A stretch of DNA of 64,000 nt from Fagopyrum homotropicum (GCA_033239125.1 BSWB01000008.1:6726001-6790000), one strand, 5' to 3'; counted from the first letter of the stretch, positions 45,714 through 56,769 are shown. The notes: a model not told the origin generated them from the letters alone. Program-made: numbers and translations.

Positions 45714-45727
45714 TGGGAGGCAACCCA
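45714..45727 (+). promoter_or_regulatory. Conserved post-integrase hairpin, loop AGGCAA (C)
   Basis: Stems TGGG and CCCA enclose AGGCAA, 21 bases after the integrase stop. F carries the same sequence at 17184-17197 on the minus strand; H has stem CTCGGG/CCCGAG with the same loop. Confidence 0.65.
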
Positions 45728-46074
45728 TTGGTAACATTTTGCCTTTCTTATTTTGCTTTTGTTTTAGATTTTTTCTATCTTTGTGTGTGTTTTGTGTGCT
45801 TAGTGTATGTGCTAGAACATTAGTGGCATTGGAAGCCTTGCTTGACACATGAATGATGATGAGGAACCCCTCATCAATTATGGGTGGAGCGGACGCGGAA
45901 CTTGGACGGCTAGCGGTGCCTAGCGCGGGTCCCAACGCCTTGATGAACACTTAGAGCTCTCTACCATGGTTGATAGGATCATCCAACATTAATTCTACTT
46001 GAGAATCCCAAATACCGTAGCAATCCACTTTTACATTGTGAGAACCTTTTTTTTCACTCTTCTTTACTTCATTT

Positions 46075-46108
46075 ACACATTGGGGACAATGTGTTTCTAA
46101 GTATGGGG
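46075..46108 (+). promoter_or_regulatory. Upstream GGGA-loop hairpin and AAGTATGGGG copy in C
   Basis: Stems ACACATTG and CAATGTGT (perfect 8 bp) enclose GGGA; TTCT and AAGTATGGGG follow. It has the same layout as the module at the LTR (47306-47339). Confidence 0.72.
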
Positions 46109-47305
46109 TGGGGTTTGCATGATCCTTTGCATGATGAGCATCTAGGATAGTTTAACATTTTCACATGTCTTGCATTGTATATATTCAATTCGAAAACCCC
46201 CTAAAAATTCAGAAAATTTAAAATTTTTTGTGCTTTCTAGGCTTGGATATGACCCTAATGATGAATCTTGTCTTGTGGATTAGCTATGGATGGCCTCATG
46301 TGTTAAATTGATGAATGCATATGTGGACTTAAAGTACTTCTCTTGAACTCTATGAATGATTTGTAATCATGATGTTTGCCTAGAATGGATTGAGTATCGA
46401 AGATCGAAATTACATGATAGTTCTTGCATACCATCTAGGAATGAATGAGGCAATTCATTTTCTCTACTTCTCATCTTGATCATGATTGTTTGAGCACCTC
46501 AATTGAGATAAATTTGACCTCTTTTGACCCATCCGGGAATAGGAGCATGCTAGTGTGTTGATGTGTGTGAAAAGCAAGGTGTGTAATGAAGGTGTTGATG
46601 AAAGAATGTCATGAATAAATGCTGAATTTGTTGTGAAAAGTGTAGCCAAAAATATAGGTATGGGGACGTTGGTTTAAATGACAAGTAACTCGGTACACTT
46701 CACATAATCGGGTGTTGGTGCCTTGCCAAAGTCAAATAAACCAATAGTCCTAACGAGCTTTGGTATGTGTGCCCGGTGTGGATGCACCTCGAAAAATAGA
46801 AAAAGCCCAAGGATGGCTAATCACCAAGGTTTCGGCTTTTGTACACCAATGCCATTGTCTCAAAAATAAGTCAAAGAAAAAGAAAAGAAAGAAAAGATAG
46901 AGGAAAATATACACTTGAGGGAAGTTGATCGAGGACAAGATTGTGGAGTTAGTTCCGTTCCCGGATTAGCATCACATAACCTAGAAAATCCCCACCTAGT
47001 CACTACATTTCTTGGCCTTTTATTTCACAAGACCTTATGACCTATTTGCATGTTTGTAAGACTTAGTGATTTAGATTGGATGTACTCTTGATCTTCTTGA
47101 CTTCTTCATCTTTACATTTCATGCATACTTTCGAGTTAGGTGCAATTGTCTTTCCATGCTTTCGCTTGTTTGATGCATGATTGTTTATCCTTTGCCATGA
47201 AACATGACTATGAAGGTGATCCAATAGTAGAAGCACAAACCCAAAAAGATTTTGCCATTTTTCTGCATACATAAATCATGTTATCTCGTAGTCTATAGTT
47301 GAGAA

Positions 47306-47339
47306 TTTGCTCGGGGACGAGCAAACCTTAAGTATGGGG
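47306..47339 (+). promoter_or_regulatory. GGGA-loop hairpin and polypurine tract at C 3' LTR
   Basis: Stems TTTGCTCG and CGAGCAAA (perfect 8 bp) enclose GGGA; CCTT and AAGTATGGGG follow, five bases from the LTR. Position fits the polypurine tract. Confidence 0.75.
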
Positions 47340-47344
47340 TATTT

Positions 47345-49180
47345 TGATAACACGATTTATGACTTAGTTTTAAGTAATCATTTAGATAGAATTCTCGCTC
47401 ATTCACGCATGGTTTAGCACTAGTTCATGACGTTTGCACTCAATTCACGTATTTTGTTGAGATAGACGTCTACACGGACTTGTGCATTGCTTTGTAGGTA
47501 TTTTGGGAGATTTAGGAGCTAAAACGATGCGTTTGAGGATCGTTCATCAAGATGACACGCCCTCGGACTCGTTAGGATGCAAACTAGAACCTAAGGAGGA
47601 CTCAAGGAACCTTGCCAACACAAGCCATGCACCAAATCACAGCTTAATGATCCAAGGCGAAGTTTCTGGAGCAAACCACGGTTCACTGGCACAAACCACG
47701 GCCGAGATTCTACCCGTGGATTTTGCCAGATTCTTGTGACAACTGTGCCACGACTCTCATGGCCAGCTCATGCAAAATTTGTTATAAAAGTGGTCCTTCA
47801 TTGGCTGAGAAAGGCATCTTGGAGCAGCTCTCCATTATCCACTATCATCCAATCAAAATACTCTCTCAACAAGAAGATTCTTGAGGAAGAAGGAAGTAGA
47901 AGAAAACCACCATTGGAGAAGAGCTTGAGGGGAGGAGGAGAAGACACACCATTGATAGACTTAGAGAGCTTTGTAGTAAAGAAATTCGGATTCGATTTCT
48001 AGAGTTGTATGAACCATAGGAACCTTCTTTAAGAAGGGTTGTGAGTTATTTCTAATTCCATTTTCGACTTGGTTTGGTTTTAGTTCACTTGTTCATCTCT
48101 TTCTCTTCATTATCTTGCAAATGGGTGCCATGATTTTATGTTTGATTGTTTCGATTTCAATTATGAATGTTTTGGGCTAATTAGATGTGGTTCTAGGGTA
48201 AGGAAAGGATGGTTATGGCTAGGGCTATGATAGGATGGACTTAGATTTACCTTTGGATGACTTGTGTGCATGAACGTAGCTGCTGTTAGGAATCACGGGT
48301 AGTTCTTGCCAAACCACGGCCGTGGAAAGGTAGAACAAACCGTGATCTTACCTGATTCGATGGATCTAGCCTTAGATTGTTAGAATGTTGAAATCCTAAG
48401 TGTTTGTTGAGTTAAATCTATCCTAGGGTGACCTAGTGTTAGCAACTAAGTTTTAGGAGAGACTTATCCGGTAATCCTTGCTCTTAGATCTCGAAGATGA
48501 CAAACTCTAGGTAGTGGTGAGCCTCATAAGCCGCCATTGGATTAAGTGTGCTAGGATGGTTGTTTAGAACTAACCCTTCCGAGACTTACCCGGTAAGGAT
48601 AGGTTAGATCTCTAGGTAACAATCCGGTTTGTGTAGAATTCCTATCCTTAGGTTCTTAGAGACTTACCCGGTAATGAGACCTTAGGAATGGACTAGCGGA
48701 TCATGAGACCTACCCGGTAATTGATTCCAATCTAGAAACACTTAACCCCAACACATAACATAGTTAATCCAAGGAGAGAATAGATAGCTTGAGTCCTATG
48801 CCATAACCGGAACTTCTAACCCCTAGAATCCGTCTTTCTTTTCTTTGATCTATATCTCGTTTTTAGCTTGTTTGTTCGAATTGAATTGTTAGCTTAGTTG
48901 ATTGTTTACTTTGCATGAATTGTGATCTTTGATTGATCACCAAAAACCAACCAAAAACATTTGAGATTTTCAATTCTTTGTTTCTTCCTTTTCTTTTAAC
49001 CTAGATCTTTACTAAACTCAATCACAAATCGAATCAATTTCACCTTAGTCTTTGTGTTTGACCTCGGAATACTATCCTTACTACAAACGTCCCGTACACT
49101 GCGGGTTTCGCTAGGAGTTAGGATAATATAACGAGAATATAAATTTAAAACCTATTGCGTATCACATCCTGAGCGTGACA
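47345..49180 (+). repeat. 3' LTR of element C
   Basis: Nearly identical to the 5' LTR (about 18 differences by eye, one of them an indel). The four 16-mers are at 48457, 48581, 48659 and 48705. It ends GCGTGACA and is followed by the GTATT duplication. Confidence 0.95.
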
Positions 49181-49185
49181 GTATT

Positions 49186-49593
49186 TGAGATTAATTCTTG
49201 TCTTTAGATCCTTTCTATACTGAAGCCTCAACAACCTTTATAGAGAGTATTTCTAGATAAGTCATATAAAGCCTTGGAACTTCACCGTACATTGCTTTAC
49301 TTTAGTATACCTTTGCAACTCTTAACTCTGTCCTTAGTTCTTTAGTATATCTTGAATCGATTGCCACAATTAGATACCTGGATCTTTAGGGTTGCTGTTT
49401 TCCCAATATATTTGCAAAGCTCATACATTTACTTGCTTGACAATTCTATAATTGGATTTAACCCCCCAAATCCCTGTGTTCGATACTCTGGAATTCTTGC
49501 TTAACTATATCGATCCGTACACTGCGGGTTCGCTTGCTTGATTCTAGTTTTATAAATTTAAAGCTTATTTGCATGCACGCTAAGTGGCGAACA
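49186..49593 (+). repeat. LTR of element B, last part
   Basis: It resumes the B LTR after C and ends GGCGAACA immediately before AGTTTT and a primer site, so this is a 5' LTR. No 3' LTR of B (TGTTAGCATG start) is found in the window. Confidence 0.85.
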
Positions 49594-49599
49594 AGTTTT

Positions 49600-49617
49600 T
49601 GGCGCCGTTGCCGGGGA
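49600..49617 (+). promoter_or_regulatory. Primer-binding site of B, tRNA-Asp type
   Basis: TGGCGCCGTTGCCGGGGA is an exact match to the expected complement of plant tRNA-Asp. Confidence 0.9.
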
Positions 49618-49695
49618 TTTGGTCTAAGTCGAATTCGGTTATCAGTTGTCAAGCTTGGGAGCTTTTCCCTTGTTATTTGATATCTCTTCGAGTGT

Positions 49696-50224
49696 ATGCG
49701 CAGGTCTAGGAACAACGAAGACCTCTTGGATCCCACTGATGGAGGATGCGAGACAGGCAGCAGCTGCACCAGCTGAGGAGGATGCGGTTGAGGAGGCTGC
49801 TGATGATGATGATGATAATAGGGATGGTGGAGTTCCTATGGATACAGGTACTGATACTGCTGGGACTAGTGCGCCGGTCATTGACTTTGACGATGACGAG
49901 ACTGAGACCGCGCCGGCTGCATCACCAGTACGCCCTGCTAGGCGTAGGGGAAGCCGATAGAGGGATCCAGATGCTCACCGACGGATCGATGACCTCACCG
50001 ATCAGATGATAGACTCCTATGCTGCTCTGACTGTAGACATCCAAGAGGGATTTGACGCCCAGCACCGAGAGATCGACCGCTGGACTCATCAGATGCTAGA
50101 GGGCCATCACTATCAGCGCTGGATGATAGAGATCCAGTTTCAGCAGACTATGGGTTATCCATTTGACCCATCCCATTATCCGTACGTGCCACCACCACCA
50201 CCACCACCGGATCGTGATTATTGA
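49696..50224 (+). pseudogene. B gag start joined to an envelope-like C-terminal region (probably of A)
   Basis: ATG at 49696 begins MRRSRNNEDLLDP, matching the gag starts of A, C and F. From about 49735, the frame that starts at 49646 (one base off the ATG) encodes an acidic run (AVEEAADDDDDNRDGG), a TAG at 49958, then DAQHREIDRWTHQMLEG, IQFQQTMGYPFDPSHY and a proline run before the stop at 50224. The latter resembles C-terminal parts of envelope-like proteins of Athila elements, known between integrase and the 3' noncoding region. I infer that a deletion joined early B gag to the A envelope-like gene. No signal or membrane segment is present. Confidence 0.6.
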
Positions 50225-51657
50225 GAACTTGCAGAATTTTCTTTCTTATTTATTATGCAGCTCAGCTTTGTCCGGTGAGTTTTTTATTTCTTTAGACTTA
50301 TTTTGACCCACTGGGACAGTGTGTCCCAAGTATGGGGTATTTATTGATGTATTTTATGACTTATGTGTTGTATGACTCGACATTATCGGATATTTATGCT
50401 TTATTTTGCTCTATGTGCTTATCTGAGATTGCATGCATGCATACAGGTTATTTGATTGAGAAAAACGTCAAAAACTGGTTTTTAAAAAAAAAATTTTATG
50501 ACCTCGACCGGGACAGTTCTGGCCGAATGAGGTACATCACCTCGGTTGACCTAGAACACCTCGATCGAGGTGGTTTAACTGAAAGTTTTCGGAATGTTTT
50601 GTGCTTCTTATCTGGATATGACCTCAGTGATGATTTTGTTTACTGACTGGTTTTGAAATCTTTGTGTGTTTGAAAGGTTTTATGATATGTTTAAGTTGCT
50701 AAATGCTTTGTTTGAAATTTTGGCATGTTTAATACTTTGTTTTTATCCAAATTATGTTGAATTTGAAGGTTAACGCCGCAAGATAAGTTCTCTCACTTTC
50801 TTCCTGGAAAGACCAAGGCAATTCATTCTTCTCTCTCCTTCTTCTTGATCATGCTTAGCCCCTCATATACATATTTGCCTCCCTTTACCTATCCAGGAAT
50901 TTGGAAGCAAGCAAAGTGGTGAAAGCAAGTGAAGTAAAAGTTGAGAAGTTGGCTGAAAGTTAGAAAGAAACATATAGGTTTGGGGAAGTCAATTATGATG
51001 ATGAGTAACTCGGCACCATTCACATAGCCGGGTGTTTGTGTCTTGCCAAAGTCGGATTGAGCGATATTCCTAACGGGTCATGGTATGTGCATCAAGGGTT
51101 TGAGGCATCTCGAAAAAATTGATGATTGTTGATCTCCTAGGCTTCGGTTATTGTGCACCTCTGTCCATGCATCCCAAAAAGTAAAGTAAAAAAGTAAAAA
51201 TAAGCAAAGCTTATTGGTGGAAGATGTTGAAGTTCAAAAAGGAAGTGAAGTAAAAATCCTTTTCCTGGATTCTAGCACCACATTATCTTACATACATCCC
51301 ACCCTCACACGTTTCTTTGACCTTTCTTTTTGAAAGACCTTGAGACCTCGAGCTTGTTGATTGACTTAGTGGTTTAAACTGGATTATACATGATTAATTT
51401 CAATAATTATGATTTATTATGCATTCTATGATTTTATACAAAGATGAACAACTTTCTTATATTTATAAAATGTTTTAAGCATATTTTGATTTTAAATTCC
51501 ATGAAGTATTCTCTTAGAGTGATCTATGATTGTAGCACACCATTAAAATGTTTTGAATGACTTTTTCATTGATCTTCATGACTTATAATCCATTCTATCT
51601 TGTATTCTATGTTCGGAACTTGCTTGGGGACAAGCAAGGGCTAAGTATGGGGTATTT
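50225..51657 (+). other. A 3' noncoding region
   Basis: It has a degraded GGGA-type hairpin and AAGTATGGGG (50309-50337), a perfect palindrome CACCTCGATCGAGGTG (50557-50572), a block shared with C and F (51006-51055) and a second module (51619-51652) before the LTR. The sequence from about 51530 on matches 1-138 of G. No gene is supported. Confidence 0.8.
51619..51652 (+). promoter_or_regulatory. GGGA-loop hairpin and polypurine tract at A 3' LTR
   Basis: Stems CTTGCTTG and CAAGCAAG (perfect 8 bp) enclose GGGA, then AAGTATGGGG, then the LTR at 51658. Compared with C the stem has compensating changes on both sides. Confidence 0.75.
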
Positions 51658-53424
51658 TGATAGCATGAATTATTGTCTATATTTTGGGGCCTGTTTAGAC
51701 GTTTTATCTTCAATAATCTGCATGTTTGTATATATATTATGTGATTATATCGTCGTTTTATCTACCTTTGCGGGATTCGAGATCTACACCTAGTTTTGTT
51801 GTAATCGTAGGTAAAATAGCACATTTTGGACTAAAAAGGAGGAAAAGGAGCTAAGGAGTCATTGGAGCTACATTCAGGAGCTTAAGGAAAAATCCAGGAA
51901 GCATGGCCATGGATAAGAGATTCACTTTGGACCAGATTTAAGAGATTTCACATTCAGTTATAACTCACCTCGGTTGACTACAGAGTCACCTCGACCGAGG
52001 TGATCCAGAGGAGCCGACTCGACCGTGGCGAACACCTTGGACGCGGCGAAGATATTTTATTCTTGGCTAAGATCTTTTATCTTTGGAAAGAGGATCTTAT
52101 ATTTTTGGGCTGGGTTCCTGGAAGGAAGAAGATAAGTTAGCCCATATATTTTACCAATATTTATGGGAAGAGATCTTTCTAAGATATCTTATCTTTGGAG
52201 AGTAATTTTCCTATAAAAAGGGTCGGATTTCCCACAAATCCAACACCCGCTTACACCGAAGATCCGCTATCATCCGAAAGACGTTTCCAGCAACAACACC
52301 CCGCATATACTCCAGTTGGGAGATTTGAAGAACTTTTTTAAAGGTTGAAGAAGAAAGTTTATAGCTTTTATAGCTTTTTGAAGGGTTTTGTAATATTCTC
52401 TTAGATTCCCTTCGTTATCGTTTGTCTTGTTGGATTTTAATCCAAGGAACGCTTTTTGTTTGATAATTGATTCAGTTATTGAAGCCTTTCTCTTAAGGTT
52501 TTCTTGTTCAATTATTTTCTTTCTTCCCATATATTTGATTAATACTTTCATGATGATGAGTGGCTAATTTCCTTGTGTGATTCTAGAGTGATTGGCTGAA
52601 GGTTGTGGGAAAAACAATGATAGAATAATCTTAATCACAGTAGGACCCTGAAAGTTCGAGTCTTTACCTTAACCCTAAGCATCTCGCTCAGTCGATGAAC
52701 ATCTCGGCCGGGGTGGAATTCTTCTGACCGAGGTGACCTTTCTGATCCGAAACTGAGAGTTAAGTGTTAGAGTTTGCCAAATCCTATCCTTATTACACCT
52801 TTCCTGGTTCAATGCAAGCCTAGGATGAGACTTACCTGGTAATTCCTTTATTTGTTTATCTAAGATCATAAGTGAAGGTAATAAAGGTTTATCCTTTATT
52901 GGGGTTTGAGTGTGCTTTCATCCCATCTTTGTGAGTTAGCCTGAGACTTACTCGGTAAAGGTTGATTCTATTCCCTTAGATGGTGTGTTAGTTTGAGGTT
53001 ATAGTTCTTTATCTTAATTCTTTGAGACTTACCCGGTAATAGGAGTTACGGTTTGGGATTAGTGAGTAGTGAGCTTACCCGGTGATCTATTCCACTTTAG
53101 TAACACCTTCCCTTTGCAAAATCTCAGTTTTGTCCGCTTATCTTTAGATCTTGAGTTGGAACCACAACTAGATGCTTTAATCCCTAGAATTGCATATTCC
53201 CTTAATTGACTTTTTATCATCTTTGATTGTTTTGATCGCTTTCGTGGTTAGTAATTACAAAGCTTACCTATTCCGACTTTGTTTCACTAAGTCTTTGTGA
53301 TCGACCCCTGGAATTCCTTGCTTTTTACTACGATTGACCCGTACACTGCGGGTTCGCATCCTTGTTTTAAGCTTACATCTAGGGTTATAAATTTAAAGCT
53401 TGCACACACCGTTTGGAGCGAACA
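51658..53424 (+). repeat. 3' LTR of element A
   Basis: It starts TGATAGCATG and ends GCGAACA. CACCTCGACCGAGGTG is at 51987-52002 and TATAAAAAG at 52212. The 16-mers are at 52827, 52943, 53024 and 53071 (the last lacks one base). ATCCT follows. Confidence 0.94.
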
Positions 53425-53440
53425 ATCCTCAAACACAACA

Positions 53441-53698
53441 TGGAGGAGTCATCACTCCAGCAACACCATCAACAATTCTAACCAATGCCTAGAGAAAGAT
53501 CATCTCTAGCCAAACGCTAACCACATCACACTGGCAAGGAGAAAAGTCGTCTCCAGCCAAAACGTACACATAACATAACTACGTGGAGGAAAGCCATCTC
53601 CACTCACATATGTCCATCAATGATAGCATGGAGGAAAGAACCATCTCCAGCTAATCCTAAACACACATGCAATAGCATGGAGGAAAGAACCATCTCCA
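53441..53698 (-). repeat. Array of six stem-loops in the D 3' noncoding region
   Basis: Six hairpins follow each other at 53441-53459, 53489-53509, 53538-53554, 53583-53603, 53629-53649 and 53678-53698. Stems are TGGAG/CTCCA, CTAGAGA/TCTCTAG, GGAGA/TCTCC, GTGGAG/CTCCAC and TGGAG/CTCCA twice, with purine-rich loops. The last two share a longer identical unit (GCATGGAGGAAAGAACCATC), so they may be a recent tandem duplication. Confidence 0.7.
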
Positions 53699-53820
53699 GC
53701 TATACCTATCTCGCTCTAGCAAACAAGATCTAACAGATCATATGCACATATTACAGCTAGCACGAAATGCACACCATAAGACATATACACATAACATAAA
53801 ATACACTCACCAAGATGGAA

Positions 53821-54126
53821 CTAAGATCTACTCGTGGATCTTATAGGTGCATCTATCTCGGCATAAAACTCTGGATAGTTACTCTGGATACTATCCTCAG
53901 CCTCCCATGTGGCCTCATCAGGTCTTCGTCTCGACCACTGTATCCTCATCATAGGAATGTCCTTCGAACGCAGGTCTCTCACACCTCGTTCAAGGACTGC
54001 AATAGGGTGGTCTGCAAAGGTATGGTCCGGCTCAACCACCAAATCATCATAACTCACAATGTGCCTCGGATCTGGTATGTACTCCCTCAGTTGAGACACG
54101 TGAAACACAAGGTGAACACCCTATAA
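53821..54126 (-). pseudogene. D integrase end with chromodomain
   Basis: The minus-strand frame reads VFHVSQLREYIPDP, DDLVVEPDHTFADHP, then a chromodomain-like end: AVLERGVRDLRSKDIP, MMRIQWSRRRPDEATWE and DSIQSNYPEFY. The pattern VLER-LRSK-VQW-EATWE is that of chromovirus chromodomains, thought to steer integration to marked chromatin. A stop at about 54121 separates it from the rest of integrase. Confidence 0.85.
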
Positions 54127-55235
54127 CCTCGGAGGCAATGCTAATCTGTAGACTGCCCTCCCAACTCTATCCAGTATCTTGAAAGGACTGACATAACGGG
54201 GACTCAGCTTCCCCTTTATGCCAAAACGTTTGACGCCTCGCGTCGGAGATACTCTCAACCAAATATGAGCTCCTACCCTGAACTCTAGAGGTCGATGCCT
54301 TCTGTGTGCATACGACTTCTGGCGACTTTGTGCAGCCAGCATCCTCTCTCTAATCAGTGCTACTCGAGCCATATCATACTGAATCTGCTCTGGCGCTATT
54401 CCACTGATACTGCTAGGCTCATCCCAACATAAAGGTGTAGGAACTTACGTCCATACAGTGCCTCATAAGGATCCATCCCAATGGATACATGCCAGTTGTT
54501 GTATGAGAACTCAACGAGAGGGAGGCAGTCAGACCATCCATTTCCCCAATCCAACACACAGGCTCGCAGCATATCCTCTAAGGTCTAGATGGTCCTCTCA
54601 GACTGGCCATCTGTCTAGGGGTGGAACGCAGTCATGAAGTGTAGACTTGTCCCCAAAGTAGTCTGGATCTGCTACCAAAATCTCGAGGTAAACCGTTCAT
54701 CATGATCAGAGACGATCGTCCTCGGTACACCATGGAGTCTCACTATCTGTCTAGTGTACTCCTCAGCCAATCTACTCTCTCGCCACATTTCACTGATAGG
54801 AATGAAACGTGCCCTCTTCGTCAGTTTGTCAACAACAACCCAGATAGCAATAAAGCTCCTATTGGCCCTCAATCCGGTCACAAAATCCATGGAGATGTCC
54901 TCCCACTTCCACTACGGTACTGGCAGTAGATGGAGCTCACCTCCAGGTCTGAAATGCTCTATCTTGACCTGTTGACAGGTCGCACACTAGGCCACAAATC
55001 TGGCTACATCGGGCTTCAACCCTCCCCACCAATATGAGCGTCTCGCATCATGGTACATATAACTCGTACTTGGATGTACTGAGTAAGGTGTACAATGAGC
55101 CTCTTGTAAAATCCGTTGTCTCAGCTCCGCATCAACGGGTACATAGACGCGGTCATGGAGTCTCATCACTCCATTTGCTCCAATGGAGAACTGTGGTGCC
55201 TCACCACGAGACATCCTCTCTGTGATCCTCATCAA
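54127..55235 (-). pseudogene. D integrase
   Basis: Minus strand: zinc-region remnants (YHDARRSYWWGGLKPDVARF), then MDFVTGLRANRSFIAIWVVVD and IVSDHDERFTSRFW (two catalytic aspartates). A stop-rich part with TDGQSERT follows (the catalytic glutamate), then RMLAAQSRQKSYAHRRHRPL and FGIKGKLSPRYVSPF. Stops occur near 54670 and frameshifts between 54380 and 54670. Colinear with the pieces of E. Confidence 0.82.
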
Positions 55236-55304
55236 GGTCGGGCAGGTCCCCTACTTCTGTTGGATCTCCTCCAACAGACCAGGTAAAACCTCTAAGGTAA
55301 ACAA

Positions 55305-56019
55305 CTAGGCATCCTCATCTAGGAATTGGATGTCCATCTCTAACCAAGCTAGATCCCTCTGAAAATGAGGTTGTACAGTCAATCTGGCAATCGCCTTCTC
55401 TCGAGGCGTCTTCCTCCTTAAGGCATCAGCTATAACATTCGCCTTTCCAGGATGATACAGAATCTCAAGGTCAAAGTCCTTGATCAACTGAAGCCACCGA
55501 CGCTGGCAGTTATTCAATTCCCGCTGCGTGAAAATATACTTCATGCTCTTATGGTCTATGAAGATCTGACAGGTGGCACCATATAGGTAATGTCTCCAAA
55601 TCTTGAAAGCATGAACTACCGCTACCAACTCTAGATCATGAGTCGGGTAGTTCTCCTCATACGTCTTCAACTATCGAGACGTATATTCTATTACTCTGCC
55701 TCTCTGCATCAGTACACATCCCAAGCCTAGCTTGTATGCATCACTATAAACCACGAAGTCATCAGAACCCTCTGGTTGTGCCAGGACAGAAGCAGAAGTC
55801 AAACGCCTCTTCAACTCCTCAAAACTCTGAGCACATTGGTGGGTCCATACAATTCTGGTAGTCTTCATCAAAAGACTCGTTAGTGGACGGGAAATCACTG
55901 GAAAATCCCTTTACAAAGCGTCTGTAATACCCGGCTAGGCCAAGAAAGCTACGCACTTCCTTGATGTTCGTCGGTGTCGTCCATGCAGCAACAAACTCGA
56001 TCTTCGGCGGATCAACCAT
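55305..56019 (-). pseudogene. D RT connection and RNase H
   Basis: Minus strand: EVRSFLGLAGYYRRFV, then CAQSFEELKRRLTSA and RNase H with VVYSDAYKLGLGCVLM, NYPTHDLELVAVVHA, FIDHKSMKYIFTQREL and LEILYHPGKANVIADAL. A frameshift lies near 55880 and a stop near 55671. Typical of Tekay-type pol. Confidence 0.82.
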
Positions 56020-56769
56020 AATCCCGTCGCGGAGACGATGTGTCTAAGGAAATCAACCTCAGATATCCAAAACTCGTATTTAGAGAGCTTGGCATACAGC
56101 TCTCTATCCCTCAAAATCTACAAAAACGTCCTCAAATGACCGGCATACTCCTTTCTGCTACGAGAGTATACCAGAATGTCATCAATGAAGACCACTAAAA
56201 ACTTATCAAGGAAGTCAATTCATCAACTCCATGAAGACTGTTGGGGCATTCGTCAGCCCAAATGGCATCACTACAAGCTCGTAGTGTTCATAACGGGTAC
56301 GAAATGCCGTCCTGTGCACGTCCTGCTCTCTCACTCTTAGCTGGTGATACCCGGAACACAAGTCAAGCCGGGAGAACACCGTCGCCCCCTGAAGCTGATC
56401 AAGCAGATCATCAATACAAGGCAGTGGATACTTGTTCTTGATGGTCACCTTGTTCAACTCTTTGTAATCGATACACAATCTCAACGATCCGTCCTTCTTC
56501 TACATGAAGAGGACAGGTGCACCCCATGGTGAAACGCTAGGGCAGATGAAGCCCTTCTCAGCCAACTCCTCGAGTTTCTTCTTCAGCTCCAACATCTCGA
56601 TAGGTTCCATACGATATGGGGCTTTTGAAATGGGTCTCGTACCAGGCTCCAAATCAATGCCGAAGTCTACACTCCTCTGAGGTGGCAAACTAGACGTCTC
56701 TACAAACACGTCTATAAACTCACAAACCACCGGTATGTCCTCCAAAGCTGGACTATCTCCCTCCTTCAT
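56020..56769 (-). pseudogene. D reverse transcriptase
   Basis: Minus strand: VVCEFIDVFVE, LPPQRSVDFGIDLEPGTRP, KLEELAEKGFICPSVSPWG, LCIDYKELNKVTIKNKYPLP, LDLCSGYHQLRVREQD and FGLTNAPTVFMELMN. After a frameshift a FIDDI-type catalytic block lies near 56170-56190. A stop at about 56500 replaces a lysine codon after VLFM. Confidence 0.82.

Larger units (their letters stand above)
45693..47344 (+). other. C 3' noncoding region
   Basis: It contains the AGGCAA-loop hairpin (45714-45727), a GGGA hairpin plus AAGTATGGGG (46075-46108), a block conserved with A and F (46684-46735), and a second module (47306-47339) next to the LTR. Reading frames are short; no envelope-like gene is present here. Confidence 0.82.
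37942..49180 (+). mobile_element. Element C: near-intact young Athila-like retrotransposon
   Basis: It has LTRs 37942-39778 and 47345-49180, and GTATT on both sides (37937-37941 and 49181-49185). The primer site, gag, protease, RT, RNase H, integrase and 3' modules are all present in 11.2 kb. By eye the LTRs differ at about 18 sites in 1.84 kb (about 1%), the lowest divergence in the window, which fits its place as the innermost insert. The lesions I see are a TGA at 42291, a missing base near 43492 and an extra base near 45433. It is the most complete reference for the family (C, F, K and the 5125 solo LTR). Confidence 0.95.
29608..53424 (+). mobile_element. Element A: Athila-like retrotransposon lacking RT and RNase H, split by B
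   Basis: LTRs are 29608-31375 (1768 bases) and 51658-53424 (1767 bases), with ATCCT on both sides (29603-29607 and 53425-53429). A tRNA-Asp primer site is at 31382. One reading frame runs from 31505 to 34822 with gag, protease and integrase, but no RT or RNase H. B interrupts the integrase. The part of A between that point and about 49740 seems deleted together with the 3' half of B. The 3' region with two hairpin/polypurine modules survives (50225-51657). By eye the LTRs differ at roughly 2-3% of sites. Confidence 0.9.
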
